DNA from: JAHEIJ01 sp040235565
Lineage (GTDB): Bacteria > Pseudomonadota > Gammaproteobacteria > UBA6429 > Thiohalophilaceae
Assembly (NCBI GenBank): GCA_040235565.1
Contig: JBECLA010000151.1
Span: 1 to 9,066, forward strand
Length of the DNA: 9,066 nucleotides
Reading direction: 5' to 3'
Positions 1 to 6,150 of this stretch are shown here, one piece after another (positions within the stretch are counted from its first letter, which is position 1; every line of letters begins with the position of its first letter). Both the position numbers and the translations under genes were made by a program. The notes beneath the pieces were generated by a model. It was not told where the DNA came from, did not search any database, and worked only from the letters and a program-made list of their open reading frames with translations.

Positions 1-76
1 ACAACTTCACCGTCGCGAACCCCACTGATGGGCGCAACAAATCAACCAGACAGGTTGCGAATAAACCGACTCGCAT
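1..76 (-). CDS. lutA: LutA/YkgE/LldE-type (Fe-S)-binding lactate-utilisation protein, 5' fragment
   Basis: Only the first 25 codons are inside the window; the gene runs off the left edge. The minus-strand frame starts with ATG at 76-74 and stays open, giving an N-terminus beginning MRVGLFATCLVDLLRP and continuing SVGFATVKL. The pattern (hydrophobic beta strand, then TCLVD and VGFA) is the start of the CCG-domain protein family to which LutA (YkgE, LldE) belongs. In LutABC, LutA is one of the iron-sulfur components that oxidise L-lactate to pyruvate in the cytoplasm or at the membrane face, so lutB and lutC homologues would be expected to the left. A GAGG Shine-Dalgarno lies about 5 nt before the ATG. 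The N-terminus alone does not separate LutA from the related C-terminal part of glycolate oxidase GlcF-like proteins, but starting at this motif favours LutA. The family call is recognition from memory. Confidence 0.8.
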   Translation of the reverse strand, partial: MRVGLFATCLVDLLRPSVGFATVKL

Positions 77-142
77 CAAGACCTCAATGGGTATATGGAT
101 TTCACAACGAATTGATATTGTTTACTATGCATGACTCCCTGA

Positions 143-151
143 TTTATAGCA
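143..151 (-). promoter_or_regulatory. Candidate extended -10 promoter of the lutA-like gene
   Basis: Read on the minus strand the sequence is TGCTATAAA, a TGn motif followed by TATAAA (five of six matches to TATAAT), which is the form of an extended -10 promoter. Transcription would begin near 136, leaving a leader of about 60 nt before the ATG at 76. No good -35 hexamer is present at the usual distance, which is common for extended -10 promoters. The assignment is inferred from sequence only. Confidence 0.4.
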
Positions 152-177
152 TTCCTTAAAGAGCGTCGCACGCAGTT

Positions 178-192
178 TTTACTGTCAGTAAA
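178..192. promoter_or_regulatory. Perfect 15-bp palindrome, candidate operator upstream of lutA-like gene
   Basis: TTTACTG-T-CAGTAAA has two 7-bp arms around a single central base, the geometry of a dimeric helix-turn-helix regulator site. Its centre is about 49 bp upstream of the predicted start of transcription near 136. Lactate operons are often controlled by GntR-family proteins (LldR, LutR), but the palindrome does not clearly match a published LldR/LutR consensus that I can recall. The regulator is therefore unknown. Confidence 0.35.
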
Positions 193-210
193 CGAAAAGA
201 CTTGCTGCAT

Positions 211-227
211 GCATGTAATTCACATGC
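211..227. promoter_or_regulatory. Perfect 17-bp inverted repeat in the lutA upstream region
   Basis: GCATGTAATTCACATGC has 6-bp arms (GCATGT/ACATGC) around AATTC. It lies 34 bp (centre to centre) upstream of the 178-192 palindrome relative to the lutA-like gene. That spacing is close to three helical turns, so the two sites could lie on the same DNA face, although their arm sequences differ and they would not bind the same protein. Function is not known. Confidence 0.3.
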
Positions 228-249
228 GTGGTAGAAACAGAAAAAATTC

Positions 250-455
250 AGTCGTCACCGGAATGACAATTTTGCATTGTACTCTTTTCCGTCACCCCGG
301 CGGACGACTCCAGGGATGGAGGAGGTAGAGCGACGCACGACTGCACGGACGCAGGAGTTAGAGCAACGCATGGAGCAGTTGCCGAGGATGCCAAAGCCGA
401 GGCCGGGGTCCAGACATAAAATCAGACTGGATTCCGGTTTGCACCGGAATGACGG
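250..455. repeat. Degenerate REP-like dispersed repeat with a terminal hairpin
   Basis: The 12-mer CACCGGAATGAC occurs twice in the same orientation (256-267 and 442-453) and brackets this block. The right copy is part of a perfect hairpin, ATTCCGGT-TTGC-ACCGGAAT (431-450), preceded by CTGG and followed by GACGG. This resembles the CTGGATTCCGG...CCGGAATGAC class of intergenic repeats found scattered in many proteobacterial genomes. Further decayed pieces are CGTCACCCCGG (290-300) and CCGGGGTCCAGAC (403-415). The segment lies between a minus-strand gene start and a minus-strand gene end, as expected for such elements. The 72-codon TTG-initiated open frame across it (277-495) is a by-product of the repeat and is not annotated as a gene. 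Confidence 0.6.
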
Positions 456-524
456 TAAACTACTATACGTGAATGATATGTCGTTATTACGGTAAGCCCG
501 AATCTGAATATCGTCTTACTACAT

Positions 525-547
525 CCACATTATCAATATAAATGTGG
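525..547 (-). terminator. Weak hairpin just downstream of the DUF2189 gene
   Basis: CCACATT (525-531) and AATGTGG (541-547) form a 7-bp stem with a 9-nt loop, beginning 8 nt beyond the stop codon of the minus-strand DUF2189 gene. There is no T-run after it in the direction of transcription, so it is at best a weak or factor-assisted terminator, or a 3'-end stabilising structure. Confidence 0.3.
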
Positions 548-554
548 CTGCAAA

Positions 555-1349
555 TCACTCAACCGGTACTTTCCTTTGCTCAGGCCAGGCATCGGGCTTG
601 ATCGTGGCCTGATACGCATGCCAGGTCATATAACCCAACACCGGCATTAATACTGCCAAACCTAAAAAGGCCGTGACGAAGCTGATTCCCAGCGCAATCA
701 CGATAATCAGGGCCCAGACAAACATCGCGCCTTTATTACGTAACACCGCATTCGCACTGGTGATGACCGCGGTAACCGTATCCACCTTGCGATCCAGCAT
801 CATCGGCAAGGAAAACGCACTGGCAGTGAAGACCAGTCCGGCAAACAACGTTCCCACCGCGGAACCGATACCCAAAAACATGGCCAGATCGACCAGTTGC
901 GGATGGGCTTCCACGGGAAAGAACACATGAATCATCGAAGCCGCGCGGGCCCAGAGCAAAAATATCACCAGCAGAATGACGGAAAACACCAGCTCATTTC
1001 CAAGATGCCGTTTGCCTTGCCGCAGGCAATAACCGATCTGCGGTTTCATCCCGGCCTGGAGCTGGCAACTGATGGAATACAGACCTAAAGCCAGAGCCGG
1101 TGCGATAAAGATGAACCCGGACAGTAAACTGAGAATCAACACCGCACCGCCCAGCTGCCAGGTAAAATACGCCACGATATAACTGAGTATCGTCAGCGCA
1201 ATCCCATAGGTCAGACTGACCCGGGGTGCCCGGGTAAAATCCTGCCAGCCGAGTTTGAGCCATTCAATCGGTGCCGTCACGTCGACCTGGCGACACGGTG
1301 CAACAAAGGGTAGCGCCTCTTGTTCCGGTTTGGTTTCGATCTGAGCCAT
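555..1349 (-). CDS. DUF2189 family polytopic inner-membrane protein
   Basis: A 264-residue protein with a soluble N-terminus (about 1-40) and roughly five hydrophobic blocks: residues 44-63, 68-93, 119-141, 152-183 (long, possibly two passes) and 207-240. The conserved-looking segment before the first membrane block (W30 to P42, with GWQDFTRAP) and the loop at 187-205 (DRKVDTVTAVITSANAVLRN) are the features by which I assign it to DUF2189, a family of uncharacterised membrane proteins common in proteobacteria. Function is unknown and no catalytic residues are apparent. The start is well supported: AAGGAG lies 7 nt before the ATG at 1349-1347. It is transcribed away from the molybdenum-hydroxylase operon and toward the lutA-like gene, but is separated from the latter by 478 bp, so it is probably monocistronic. 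The family call is firm; any role would be a guess. Confidence 0.88.
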   Translation of the reverse strand: MAQIETKPEQEALPFVAPCRQVDVTAPIEWLKLGWQDFTRAPRVSLTYGIALTILSYIVAYFTWQLGGAVLILSLLSGFIFIAPALALGLYSISCQLQAGMKPQIGYCLRQGKRHLGNELVFSVILLVIFLLWARAASMIHVFFPVEAHPQLVDLAMFLGIGSAVGTLFAGLVFTASAFSLPMMLDRKVDTVTAVITSANAVLRNKGAMFVWALIIVIALGISFVTAFLGLAVLMPVLGYMTWHAYQATIKPDAWPEQRKVPVE

Positions 1350-1393
1350 GTGTTTCTCCTTCCCGCAATCGGTGGACCGATTCTCTTGATTTT

Positions 1394-1417
1394 GTGCAAG
1401 AGCATGATGCCTTGCAC
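1394..1417. promoter_or_regulatory. Imperfect 24-bp palindrome upstream of the DUF2189 gene
   Basis: GTGCAAG (1394-1400) and CTTGCAC (1411-1417) are perfect 7-bp arms, and between them GCAT-G-ATGC (1402-1410) is itself a palindrome, so nearly the whole 24 bp is symmetric apart from one extra base on the left. It lies 45-68 bp upstream of the DUF2189 start codon, a position suited to an operator for that gene. The alternative is an RNA hairpin in its leader. No matching regulator is encoded in the window. Confidence 0.4.
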
Positions 1418-1626
1418 ATTTATTCTTTTAATTATTGTCTGTATTTCAAAATATAAACCCCTGTGACTTTAAGGGAAACCATCCAGGCAAGATTAAAGAA
1501 TTAGGAAATTTTGATATACGAAAGCCCGGCCATGCATCCCGATGTTTTACTCAGCGATTCAGGCATGTCAGTTGTCTGCTTGCGTTCACACTATTGCTGT
1601 AGACACTCCCTCACTTATTTGCTATC

Positions 1627-1639
1627 CATGTGCCACATG
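1627..1639. promoter_or_regulatory. Perfect 13-bp palindrome before the molybdo-hydroxylase operon
   Basis: CATGTG-C-CACATG lies 32 bp upstream of the first start codon of the operon. It could be an operator overlapping the transcription start region. Its core CATGT/ACATG is also the core of the inverted repeat at 211-227, though with a different central spacing, so a shared regulator is only a weak possibility. Loop size (1 nt) makes an RNA hairpin unlikely. Confidence 0.3.
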
Positions 1640-1671
1640 TCTTAGGTATGCAAACGCGAAAGGAGTCAGCA

Positions 1672-2136
1672 ATGATCACCCTGCAGGTCAATGGCAAAGC
1701 CCATGAAATTGACGCCGATCCCGCCATGCCCTTGTTGTGGGCCTTGCGCGATCTGTTGGGCCTGACCGGCACCAAATACAGTTGCGGCATTTCGGTCTGC
1801 GGCGCCTGTACTGTCCTGGTGGAAGGCAAACCGGTGCGCAGTTGCGTCACCCCGGTCTCAGCGGTGAGTGGTAAAGCCATCACCACGATCGAAGGGCTCT
1901 CACCGGATCGCAGCCATCCGGTCCAGCAAGCCTGGCTGGAAGAACAGGTGCCGCAATGCGGCTACTGTCAATCCGGCCAGATCCTCTCGGCCGTGGCCTT
2001 GCTGAATACCACCCCGCAACCCACGGATGCGGATATCGATGCCGCCATGTCCGGCGTACTGTGTCGTTGCGGCACCTATCAACGCATTCGCAAAGCCATT
2101 AAACGGGCAGCCAACATTGCGACCAGGGAGGGATGA
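1672..2136 (+). CDS. iorA: [2Fe-2S] subunit of a molybdenum hydroxylase (IorA/CoxS-like)
   Basis: A 154-residue small subunit that passes electrons from the molybdenum site through two [2Fe-2S] clusters. The N-terminal plant-ferredoxin-type domain has Cys38, Cys43, Cys46 and Cys58 (YSCGISVCGACTVL, then RSC). The C-terminal helical domain has Cys96, Cys99, Cys131 and Cys133 (QCGYCQSGQ and LCRCGTYQ). All eight ligands are present and length is normal for the isoquinoline 1-oxidoreductase alpha-subunit type. The frame extends upstream to 1630, but the start at 1672 is chosen because AAAGGAG lies 7 nt before it and MITLQVNGK is the typical start of the family. No export signal is present; if the partner is exported by Tat, this subunit would have to be carried along folded. 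The IorA name reflects best family resemblance; the true substrate is unknown and could be an aldehyde or an N-heterocycle. Confidence 0.9.
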   Translation: MITLQVNGKAHEIDADPAMPLLWALRDLLGLTGTKYSCGISVCGACTVLVEGKPVRSCVTPVSAVSGKAITTIEGLSPDRSHPVQQAWLEEQVPQCGYCQSGQILSAVALLNTTPQPTDADIDAAMSGVLCRCGTYQRIRKAIKRAANIATREG

Positions 2137-2137
2137 A

Positions 2138-4291
2138 ATGTCATTACAGAAACTCAGCCGTCGCGATTTTCTCAAGATTTCAGGCGCGGTGGGTGGCGGC
2201 CTGCTGATCAGCCTGCAGCTTGGTGGCTGCAAACAGGACACACCACCTGCAAAGGAAACCACCACACCTGCCCCCACCCCAACGACCCTGTTTGAACCCA
2301 ATGTCTGGATCACGCTGCGTCCCGACGACAGTATCACCATCCGCGTCGGCAGTTCGGAAATGGGTCAGGGCGTGATGACGGCTTTGCCGATGCTGATCGC
2401 CGAGGAACTGGATGCTGACTGGAGCACGGTCACGGCCGAATTTGCCCCAATCAATCCGGCCTTTGCCAACCCCATCTTTGGCCGCCAGCAAACCGGGGGC
2501 AGCACCGCGGTCCGCGGCTACTGGAAACTGTTGCGCGAGGCTGGCGCGGCGGGCCGCGAAGTCCTCCTCACCGCGGCGGCAAACACCTGGGGCGTGGCCG
2601 CGGAGGAATGCCACGCGGAAAACGGCAACATCATCCATGAGCAGAGTGGCCGGCGTCTGCGGTATGGTGAGCTGGTTGAGGCGGCTGCCAAATTACCCGT
2701 TCCCGATGTGGTGCTGCTCAAGGATCCGGATCAATTCAACCTGCTTGGCACCAGCCAGGCACGCCTGGATGGCCCCGCCAAGGTGGATGGCAGCGCCGTC
2801 TTCGGTGTTGATGTGCAACTGCCCGGTCTGCTCACCGCCATGGTGATACGATGTCCGGTGTATGGTGGCAAAGCGGTGCGGGTTGATGATGCCGAGGCAA
2901 AAAAGATTGCCGGTGTGCGTCAGGTGGTCAGCATCAGTACCGGCGTCGCCGTGGTCGCGGACCATTTCTGGGCCGCCAAACTCGGTCGCGATGCCCTCAA
3001 GGTGGAATGGGATGAAGGTCCCGCTGCGCAACTGGACTCGGCCACGATCACCCAACGCTTTGCCGAGGTGGTTGATGATGGCACCATCGGGCGGGACGAT
3101 GGCAATGTCAACCAGGCCATCGACGGTGCCAGCAAACCCATCGAGGCCGTGTACGAAGTCCCCTACCTCGCCCATGCCTGCATGGAGCCGATGAACTGTA
3201 CCGCGCATGTCCAGCAAGACAGCTGTGACATCTGGGTACCAACCCAGGGCCAGACCCGCACCCACAACACCGCCATGCAACTCACCGGCCTGCCCGCCGA
3301 GAAAGTCCGGGTGCATACCACGTTTCTCGGGGGAGGCTTCGGGCGTCGCTCAGAACAGGACTTCGTGATCGACGCGGTTGAAACCTCGAAAGCGGTCGGC
3401 GCGCCGGTCAAGGTCATGTGGACCCGGGAAGATGACATCCAGCACGATTACTACCGGCAGGCCACTTACAATCGGCTCACTGCCGCGCTGGATGACAACG
3501 GCATGCCCGTTGCCTGGCGGCACCGGATTGCCGGTCCTTCCATCATTGCGCGTGATGCCCGGGGACGGGAAGACACAGCCAACGATTTCAGCAGCACGGA
3601 AGGGGCGATGAACCTGCCCTACGCCATCCCCAATCTGCAGGTCAGTTATGCGCGGGTCAACACCGCGGTCCCGGTCGGCTTCTGGCGCTCGGTCGCCAGT
3701 TCCCAGAATGCCTATATCACAGAATGTTTTCTGGATGAGCTCGCGGCCGCCGGCGGTAAAGATCCCTATCAGTTGCGACACGAATTATTACGGGATGAAC
3801 CGCGACTGCGCGGGGTACTGGATCTTGCCGCCAGCAAGGCCGGCTGGGCGACGCCCCCGCCCGCTGGACGGTTTCGCGGGATTGCCGTCGCCCATTCCTT
3901 TGCCAGTTATGTGGCCCAGGTGGCGGAGGTATCGGTCGATCGGGGTCGCGTGCGCGTCCACCGGGTGGTATGCGCGGTTGACTGCGGCATGATTGTGAAT
4001 CCGGATACGATTGTCGCGCAGATGGAAAGCGGTATCGTCTATGGTCTGACTGCCGCCCTCAAAGGCGAAATCACCATTGCCCGGGGCCGGGCGCAACAAA
4101 GCAACTTTAATGATTATCCGTTACTGACGCTGGAGGAAAATCCCGAAGTCGAAGTCCATATCGTGTCCAGTAACGCGGATCCGGGTGGTGTGGGTGAACC
4201 GGGAACCCCGCCGATAGCGCCTGCCGTCGCCAACGCCGTGTTTGCCGCCACCGGTAAACCGATACGCCGCTTACCGATTCGGTTGGGGTAA
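2138..4291 (+). CDS. iorB: Molybdopterin-binding large subunit, IorB-like, with Tat signal and probable lipobox
   Basis: A 717-residue catalytic subunit of the xanthine-oxidase family, IorB-like arrangement. It begins with a twin-arginine signal (SRRDFLK, 7-13), then a hydrophobic stretch (14-28) ending LGGC with Cys31 as a possible lipidated residue, followed by a Pro/Thr-rich linker (about 35-50). Molybdenum-cofactor motifs are GGGFGRR (398-404) and, near the C-terminus, GVGEPGTPPIAPA with Glu687 as the catalytic base expected in this family; MEPMN (349-353) is another family motif. Substrate cannot be inferred: members hydroxylate N-heterocycles or oxidise aldehydes. The open frame extends back to 2027, but ATG 2138 is chosen because AGGGAGG precedes it, it lies one base after the stop of the small-subunit gene, and it places the Tat motif at the N-terminus. 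Fused or separate cytochrome c partners seen in periplasmic aldehyde dehydrogenases are absent here. Confidence 0.9.
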   Translation: MSLQKLSRRDFLKISGAVGGGLLISLQLGGCKQDTPPAKETTTPAPTPTTLFEPNVWITLRPDDSITIRVGSSEMGQGVMTALPMLIAEELDADWSTVTAEFAPINPAFANPIFGRQQTGGSTAVRGYWKLLREAGAAGREVLLTAAANTWGVAAEECHAENGNIIHEQSGRRLRYGELVEAAAKLPVPDVVLLKDPDQFNLLGTSQARLDGPAKVDGSAVFGVDVQLPGLLTAMVIRCPVYGGKAVRVDDAEAKKIAGVRQVVSISTGVAVVADHFWAAKLGRDALKVEWDEGPAAQLDSATITQRFAEVVDDGTIGRDDGNVNQAIDGASKPIEAVYEVPYLAHACMEPMNCTAHVQQDSCDIWVPTQGQTRTHNTAMQLTGLPAEKVRVHTTFLGGGFGRRSEQDFVIDAVETSKAVGAPVKVMWTREDDIQHDYYRQATYNRLTAALDDNGMPVAWRHRIAGPSIIARDARGREDTANDFSSTEGAMNLPYAIPNLQVSYARVNTAVPVGFWRSVASSQNAYITECFLDELAAAGGKDPYQLRHELLRDEPRLRGVLDLAASKAGWATPPPAGRFRGIAVAHSFASYVAQVAEVSVDRGRVRVHRVVCAVDCGMIVNPDTIVAQMESGIVYGLTAALKGEITIARGRAQQSNFNDYPLLTLEENPEVEVHIVSSNADPGGVGEPGTPPIAPAVANAVFAATGKPIRRLPIRLG

Positions 4292-4299
4292 TCCATCCT

Positions 4300-5295
4300 A
4301 TGGAAAGCACCGATCACGAAGTCCTGCGCAATGCCATCGACTGGCTGGAACAGGGCCAGGCGGTTACCCTGTTTACCGTGGCCAGCACCTGGGGGTCTTC
4401 GCCCCGTCCCGCGGGTTCGTTGCTGGCGATCAGCGCCGACGGTCGATTGAGTGGTTCCGCCTCCGGCGGGTGCGTGGAAGAGGATCTGTTGCAACGCATC
4501 CAGGACGGCAGCCTCAGTGTCACCTCGCCGACGCTGATCGACTACGGTGTCAATCGCGACGACGCGGCGCGCTTCGGCCTGCCCTGCGGCGGACGTCTGG
4601 AACTGGTGGTGGAACCCCTGCCCGGTGCCGCCTCACTCAGGCCGGTACTGCAGGCCATCGAGGCGCGACAATTAATCAGTCGCCGCATCTGCCTCAATAC
4701 CGGGGAAAGCAGTCTGCATCCGGCCGGCCCGACCGATGCCTTTTATTATGATGGCGAGACGCTCAGTAAACCTTTTGGCCCCAACTGGCGCATGCTGCTC
4801 ATCGGTGCGGGCCAGTTGTCGCGTTATGTGGCCCAGTTTGCCCTGGCGCTGGATTATGAAGTCATAGTCTGCGATCCACGCGAAGAGTACAGCCGTTCCT
4901 GGCAAGTCGCGGGCACCCAATTCGATAGCCGCATGCCCGATGATGCGGTCGAGGCGTTGGCCACGGATCACCATAGCGTGGTGATGGCCCTGAGCCATGA
5001 TCCCAAACTGGATGACATGGCATTGATGAACGCCCTGAATGCGGATCTGTTTTACGTCGGCGCGCTGGGGTCACGCCGCAATAATCAAAAACGTCGGGAA
5101 CGCCTGGCTACCCTCGGTGTCTCCCCGGCCAACCTGGCCCGCCTGCATGGCCCCATTGGCTTGTCAATCGGCAGCAAGACTCCGCCTGAAATTGCCATCG
5201 CCATCCTCGCTGAAGTCACCGCCGCACGTCATCGTATCCAGATTCCACGCGATGCCGGTCAAGCCGGGATGACCCGCCAGCGCAGTCATGCCTGA
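4300..5295 (+). CDS. xdhC: XdhC/CoxI family molybdenum-cofactor maturation protein
   Basis: A 331-residue cytoplasmic factor. XdhC proteins bind the molybdenum cofactor, promote its sulfuration and hand it to the apo-hydroxylase. The N-terminal XdhC/CoxI domain shows STWGSSPRPAGS (29-40), GSASGGCVEED (52-62, with Cys58) and GLPCGGRLELVVEP (93-106, with Cys96). The C-terminal Rossmann-like domain has LLIGAGQLSRYVA (166-178), the acidic end of strand two at CDPREEY (191-197), SHDPKLDD (232-239), YVGALGSRR (252-260) and the closing RLHGPIGLSIGSKTPPEIA (281-299). Full length is normal. It starts 8 nt after the large-subunit stop, with only a weak Shine-Dalgarno (GGGG at 4285-4288), which suggests translational coupling. 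The position next to iorAB and mocA strongly supports service to this hydroxylase. Confidence 0.92.
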   Translation: MESTDHEVLRNAIDWLEQGQAVTLFTVASTWGSSPRPAGSLLAISADGRLSGSASGGCVEEDLLQRIQDGSLSVTSPTLIDYGVNRDDAARFGLPCGGRLELVVEPLPGAASLRPVLQAIEARQLISRRICLNTGESSLHPAGPTDAFYYDGETLSKPFGPNWRMLLIGAGQLSRYVAQFALALDYEVIVCDPREEYSRSWQVAGTQFDSRMPDDAVEALATDHHSVVMALSHDPKLDDMALMNALNADLFYVGALGSRRNNQKRRERLATLGVSPANLARLHGPIGLSIGSKTPPEIAIAILAEVTAARHRIQIPRDAGQAGMTRQRSHA

Positions 5296-5872
5296 GATCT
5301 GTGGCATCTTGCTGGCCGCGGGGCAAAGCCTGCGTTTTGGCCGGAATAAACTGCTCCAGCCCCTGGCCGATGGCACACCCCTGCTCACCCGGGTCGTGCA
5401 GAACATGCGCCCGGCCGTCGACCGCCTGCTCGTCGTCGTCCCACCACAACATGCGCCGCTGGCCGGCATCCTGGACAACAACGCAGTCGAGTTGATCATC
5501 AATCCCGCCGCCACTGACGGCATGGGTAGCAGTCTGGCCTGCGGCGTGACCGCCTGTCTTGATACGGATGGCTGGATCATCGGCCTGGCCGACATGCCGT
5601 GGATTCCATCAGACCTCATCAGACAGGTTGCCATGGCCTTACGCGAGGGGTGGCCAGTGGTTGCGCCACGCTATCAGCAGCAACGCGGGCACCCGGTTGG
5701 TTTTCATCAGCGTTATGGCGCCGAACTGGTAAAACTGCAGGGCGATGAGGGCGCACGATCGTTGCTACAACAGTATCAATCGCAAATCCACTTTATTGAT
5801 TGCCATGAGCCGGGCATCCTGCTGGATGTCGATACACCGGCCGACTTAAGGCATGCAACGGCCAACGATTGA
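5288..5872 (+). CDS. mocA: MocA-like molybdenum cofactor cytidylyltransferase
   Basis: A 194-residue nucleotidyltransferase of the MobA-like NTP-transferase fold. MocA joins CMP from CTP to molybdopterin-Mo, giving the cytosine-dinucleotide cofactor used by bacterial enzymes of the xanthine-oxidase family. Visible motifs: the nucleotide-binding loop LLAAGQSLRFGRNK (8-21), GMGSSLACG (78-86), LADMPWI (100-106, metal-binding Asp), RGHPVGF (133-139), GDEGAR (152-157) and the C-terminal LDVDTPADL (179-187). The start ATG overlaps the last 8 nt of xdhC, so the two are translationally coupled. MocA versus MobA (GMP transfer) is decided by neighbourhood and by the RGHPVGF and LDVDTPADL motifs, which I recognise as typical of MocA; a CTP/GTP specificity test has not been made. 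It is the last gene of the operon. Confidence 0.88.
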   Translation: MPEICGILLAAGQSLRFGRNKLLQPLADGTPLLTRVVQNMRPAVDRLLVVVPPQHAPLAGILDNNAVELIINPAATDGMGSSLACGVTACLDTDGWIIGLADMPWIPSDLIRQVAMALREGWPVVAPRYQQQRGHPVGFHQRYGAELVKLQGDEGARSLLQQYQSQIHFIDCHEPGILLDVDTPADLRHATAND

Positions 5873-5986
5873 GCGTCGTAAAATGAATATGCATTAGCTA
5901 ATTATTATTTACTGATATATCTTCGACTCACTCCCGTAACTCACATTTACCGCACATTACTCCCGATACCTGACGTCATCAGTCAG

Positions 5987-6001
5987 CAGGTTCACCACCT
6001 G
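5987..6001. repeat. Inverted repeat in the mocA-sqr spacer
   Basis: CAGGT-TCACC-ACCTG is a perfect 5-bp-arm inverted repeat which can be lengthened to GTCA/TGAC pairs with a two-base bulge on the left (5982-6003). No T-run follows, so it is a poor terminator for the preceding operon. Its centre lies about 35 bp upstream of the FNR-type box, so it could also be a second regulator site of the next gene. Confidence 0.25.
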
Positions 6002-6022
6002 ACCGGTTAAAAAGAAAATTAC

Positions 6023-6036
6023 TTGATTTACATCAA
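6023..6036 (+). promoter_or_regulatory. FNR/ANR-type operator upstream of sqr
   Basis: TTGATTTACATCAA is a perfect match to the FNR consensus TTGAT-N4-ATCAA, bound by FNR, ANR and related Crp/Fnr proteins. Its centre is 6029.5. A class II activator site sits at -41.5, which predicts a start near 6071 and a -10 hexamer at about 6059-6064, where TAAATC (three of six matches to TATAAT) is found. Such weak -10 and missing -35 elements are expected of activator-dependent promoters. The site would link transcription of the sulfide oxidase to low oxygen, or to nitric oxide if a DNR/NNR-type protein is the regulator. Box is seen directly; regulation is inferred. Confidence 0.75.
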
Positions 6037-6058
6037 TGCCGTTTACCGATCCGGGTGC

Positions 6059-6064
6059 TAAATC
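6059..6064 (+). promoter_or_regulatory. Predicted -10 element of the FNR-dependent sqr promoter
   Basis: TAAATC lies with its centre 32 bp after the centre of the FNR-type box, the spacing of class II FNR promoters, and predicts a leader of about 80 nt before the sqr start codon. A second TATAAA at 6103-6108 is a better hexamer but has no -35 partner and is not correctly spaced from the box; it could serve a separate downstream promoter. Confidence 0.35.
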
Positions 6065-6150
6065 TGTTTTATTACAGGCGGGTACCCTCTGCGCTTGTTA
6101 ATTATAAAAACAATCTCCTAACTGCAGTGACTTAACGAGGAAATACCATC

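Larger units (their letters stand above)
1350..1671. other. Divergent intergenic region between DUF2189 gene and molybdo-hydroxylase operon
   Basis: This 322-bp spacer must hold promoters for two divergent units. The section 1415-1470 is AT-rich and could hold the minus-strand promoter (a TTGAAA reads on the minus strand at about 1447-1442), but no convincing -10 partner at standard spacing could be fixed. On the plus strand I found no credible sigma-70 pair before 1672. Apart from the inverted repeats at 1394-1417 and 1627-1639, I see no gene, RNA or mobile element here. Confidence 0.5.

Noticed and set aside
1..159. Plus-strand frame open from the window edge to a TAA at 157-159
   Set aside because: It overlaps the well-supported minus-strand lutA-like start and its promoter region, and the translation shows no recognisable C-terminus.
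277..495. 72-codon plus-strand open frame starting at TTG
   Set aside because: It covers the REP-like repeat, has no Shine-Dalgarno, a repeat-driven arginine-rich composition and no recognisable domain.
1630..1671. Upstream in-frame ATG codons for the [2Fe-2S] subunit
   Set aside because: The start at 1672 has a strong Shine-Dalgarno and gives the usual family N-terminus; the extension adds non-conserved residues.
2027..2137. 37-codon N-terminal extension of the large subunit
   Set aside because: It lies inside the preceding gene and would bury the Tat motif; ATG 2138 has a Shine-Dalgarno and standard position.
2693..3316. Antisense frames inside the large-subunit gene (also 2180-2638, 3350-3781)
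   Set aside because: They are GC-driven shadows opposite a clearly conserved coding region, with no family resemblance.
5873..5940. Intrinsic terminator directly after mocA
   Set aside because: The AT-rich stretch has small palindromes (for example TTAGCTAA at about 5893-5900) but no GC-rich stem followed by a T-run.
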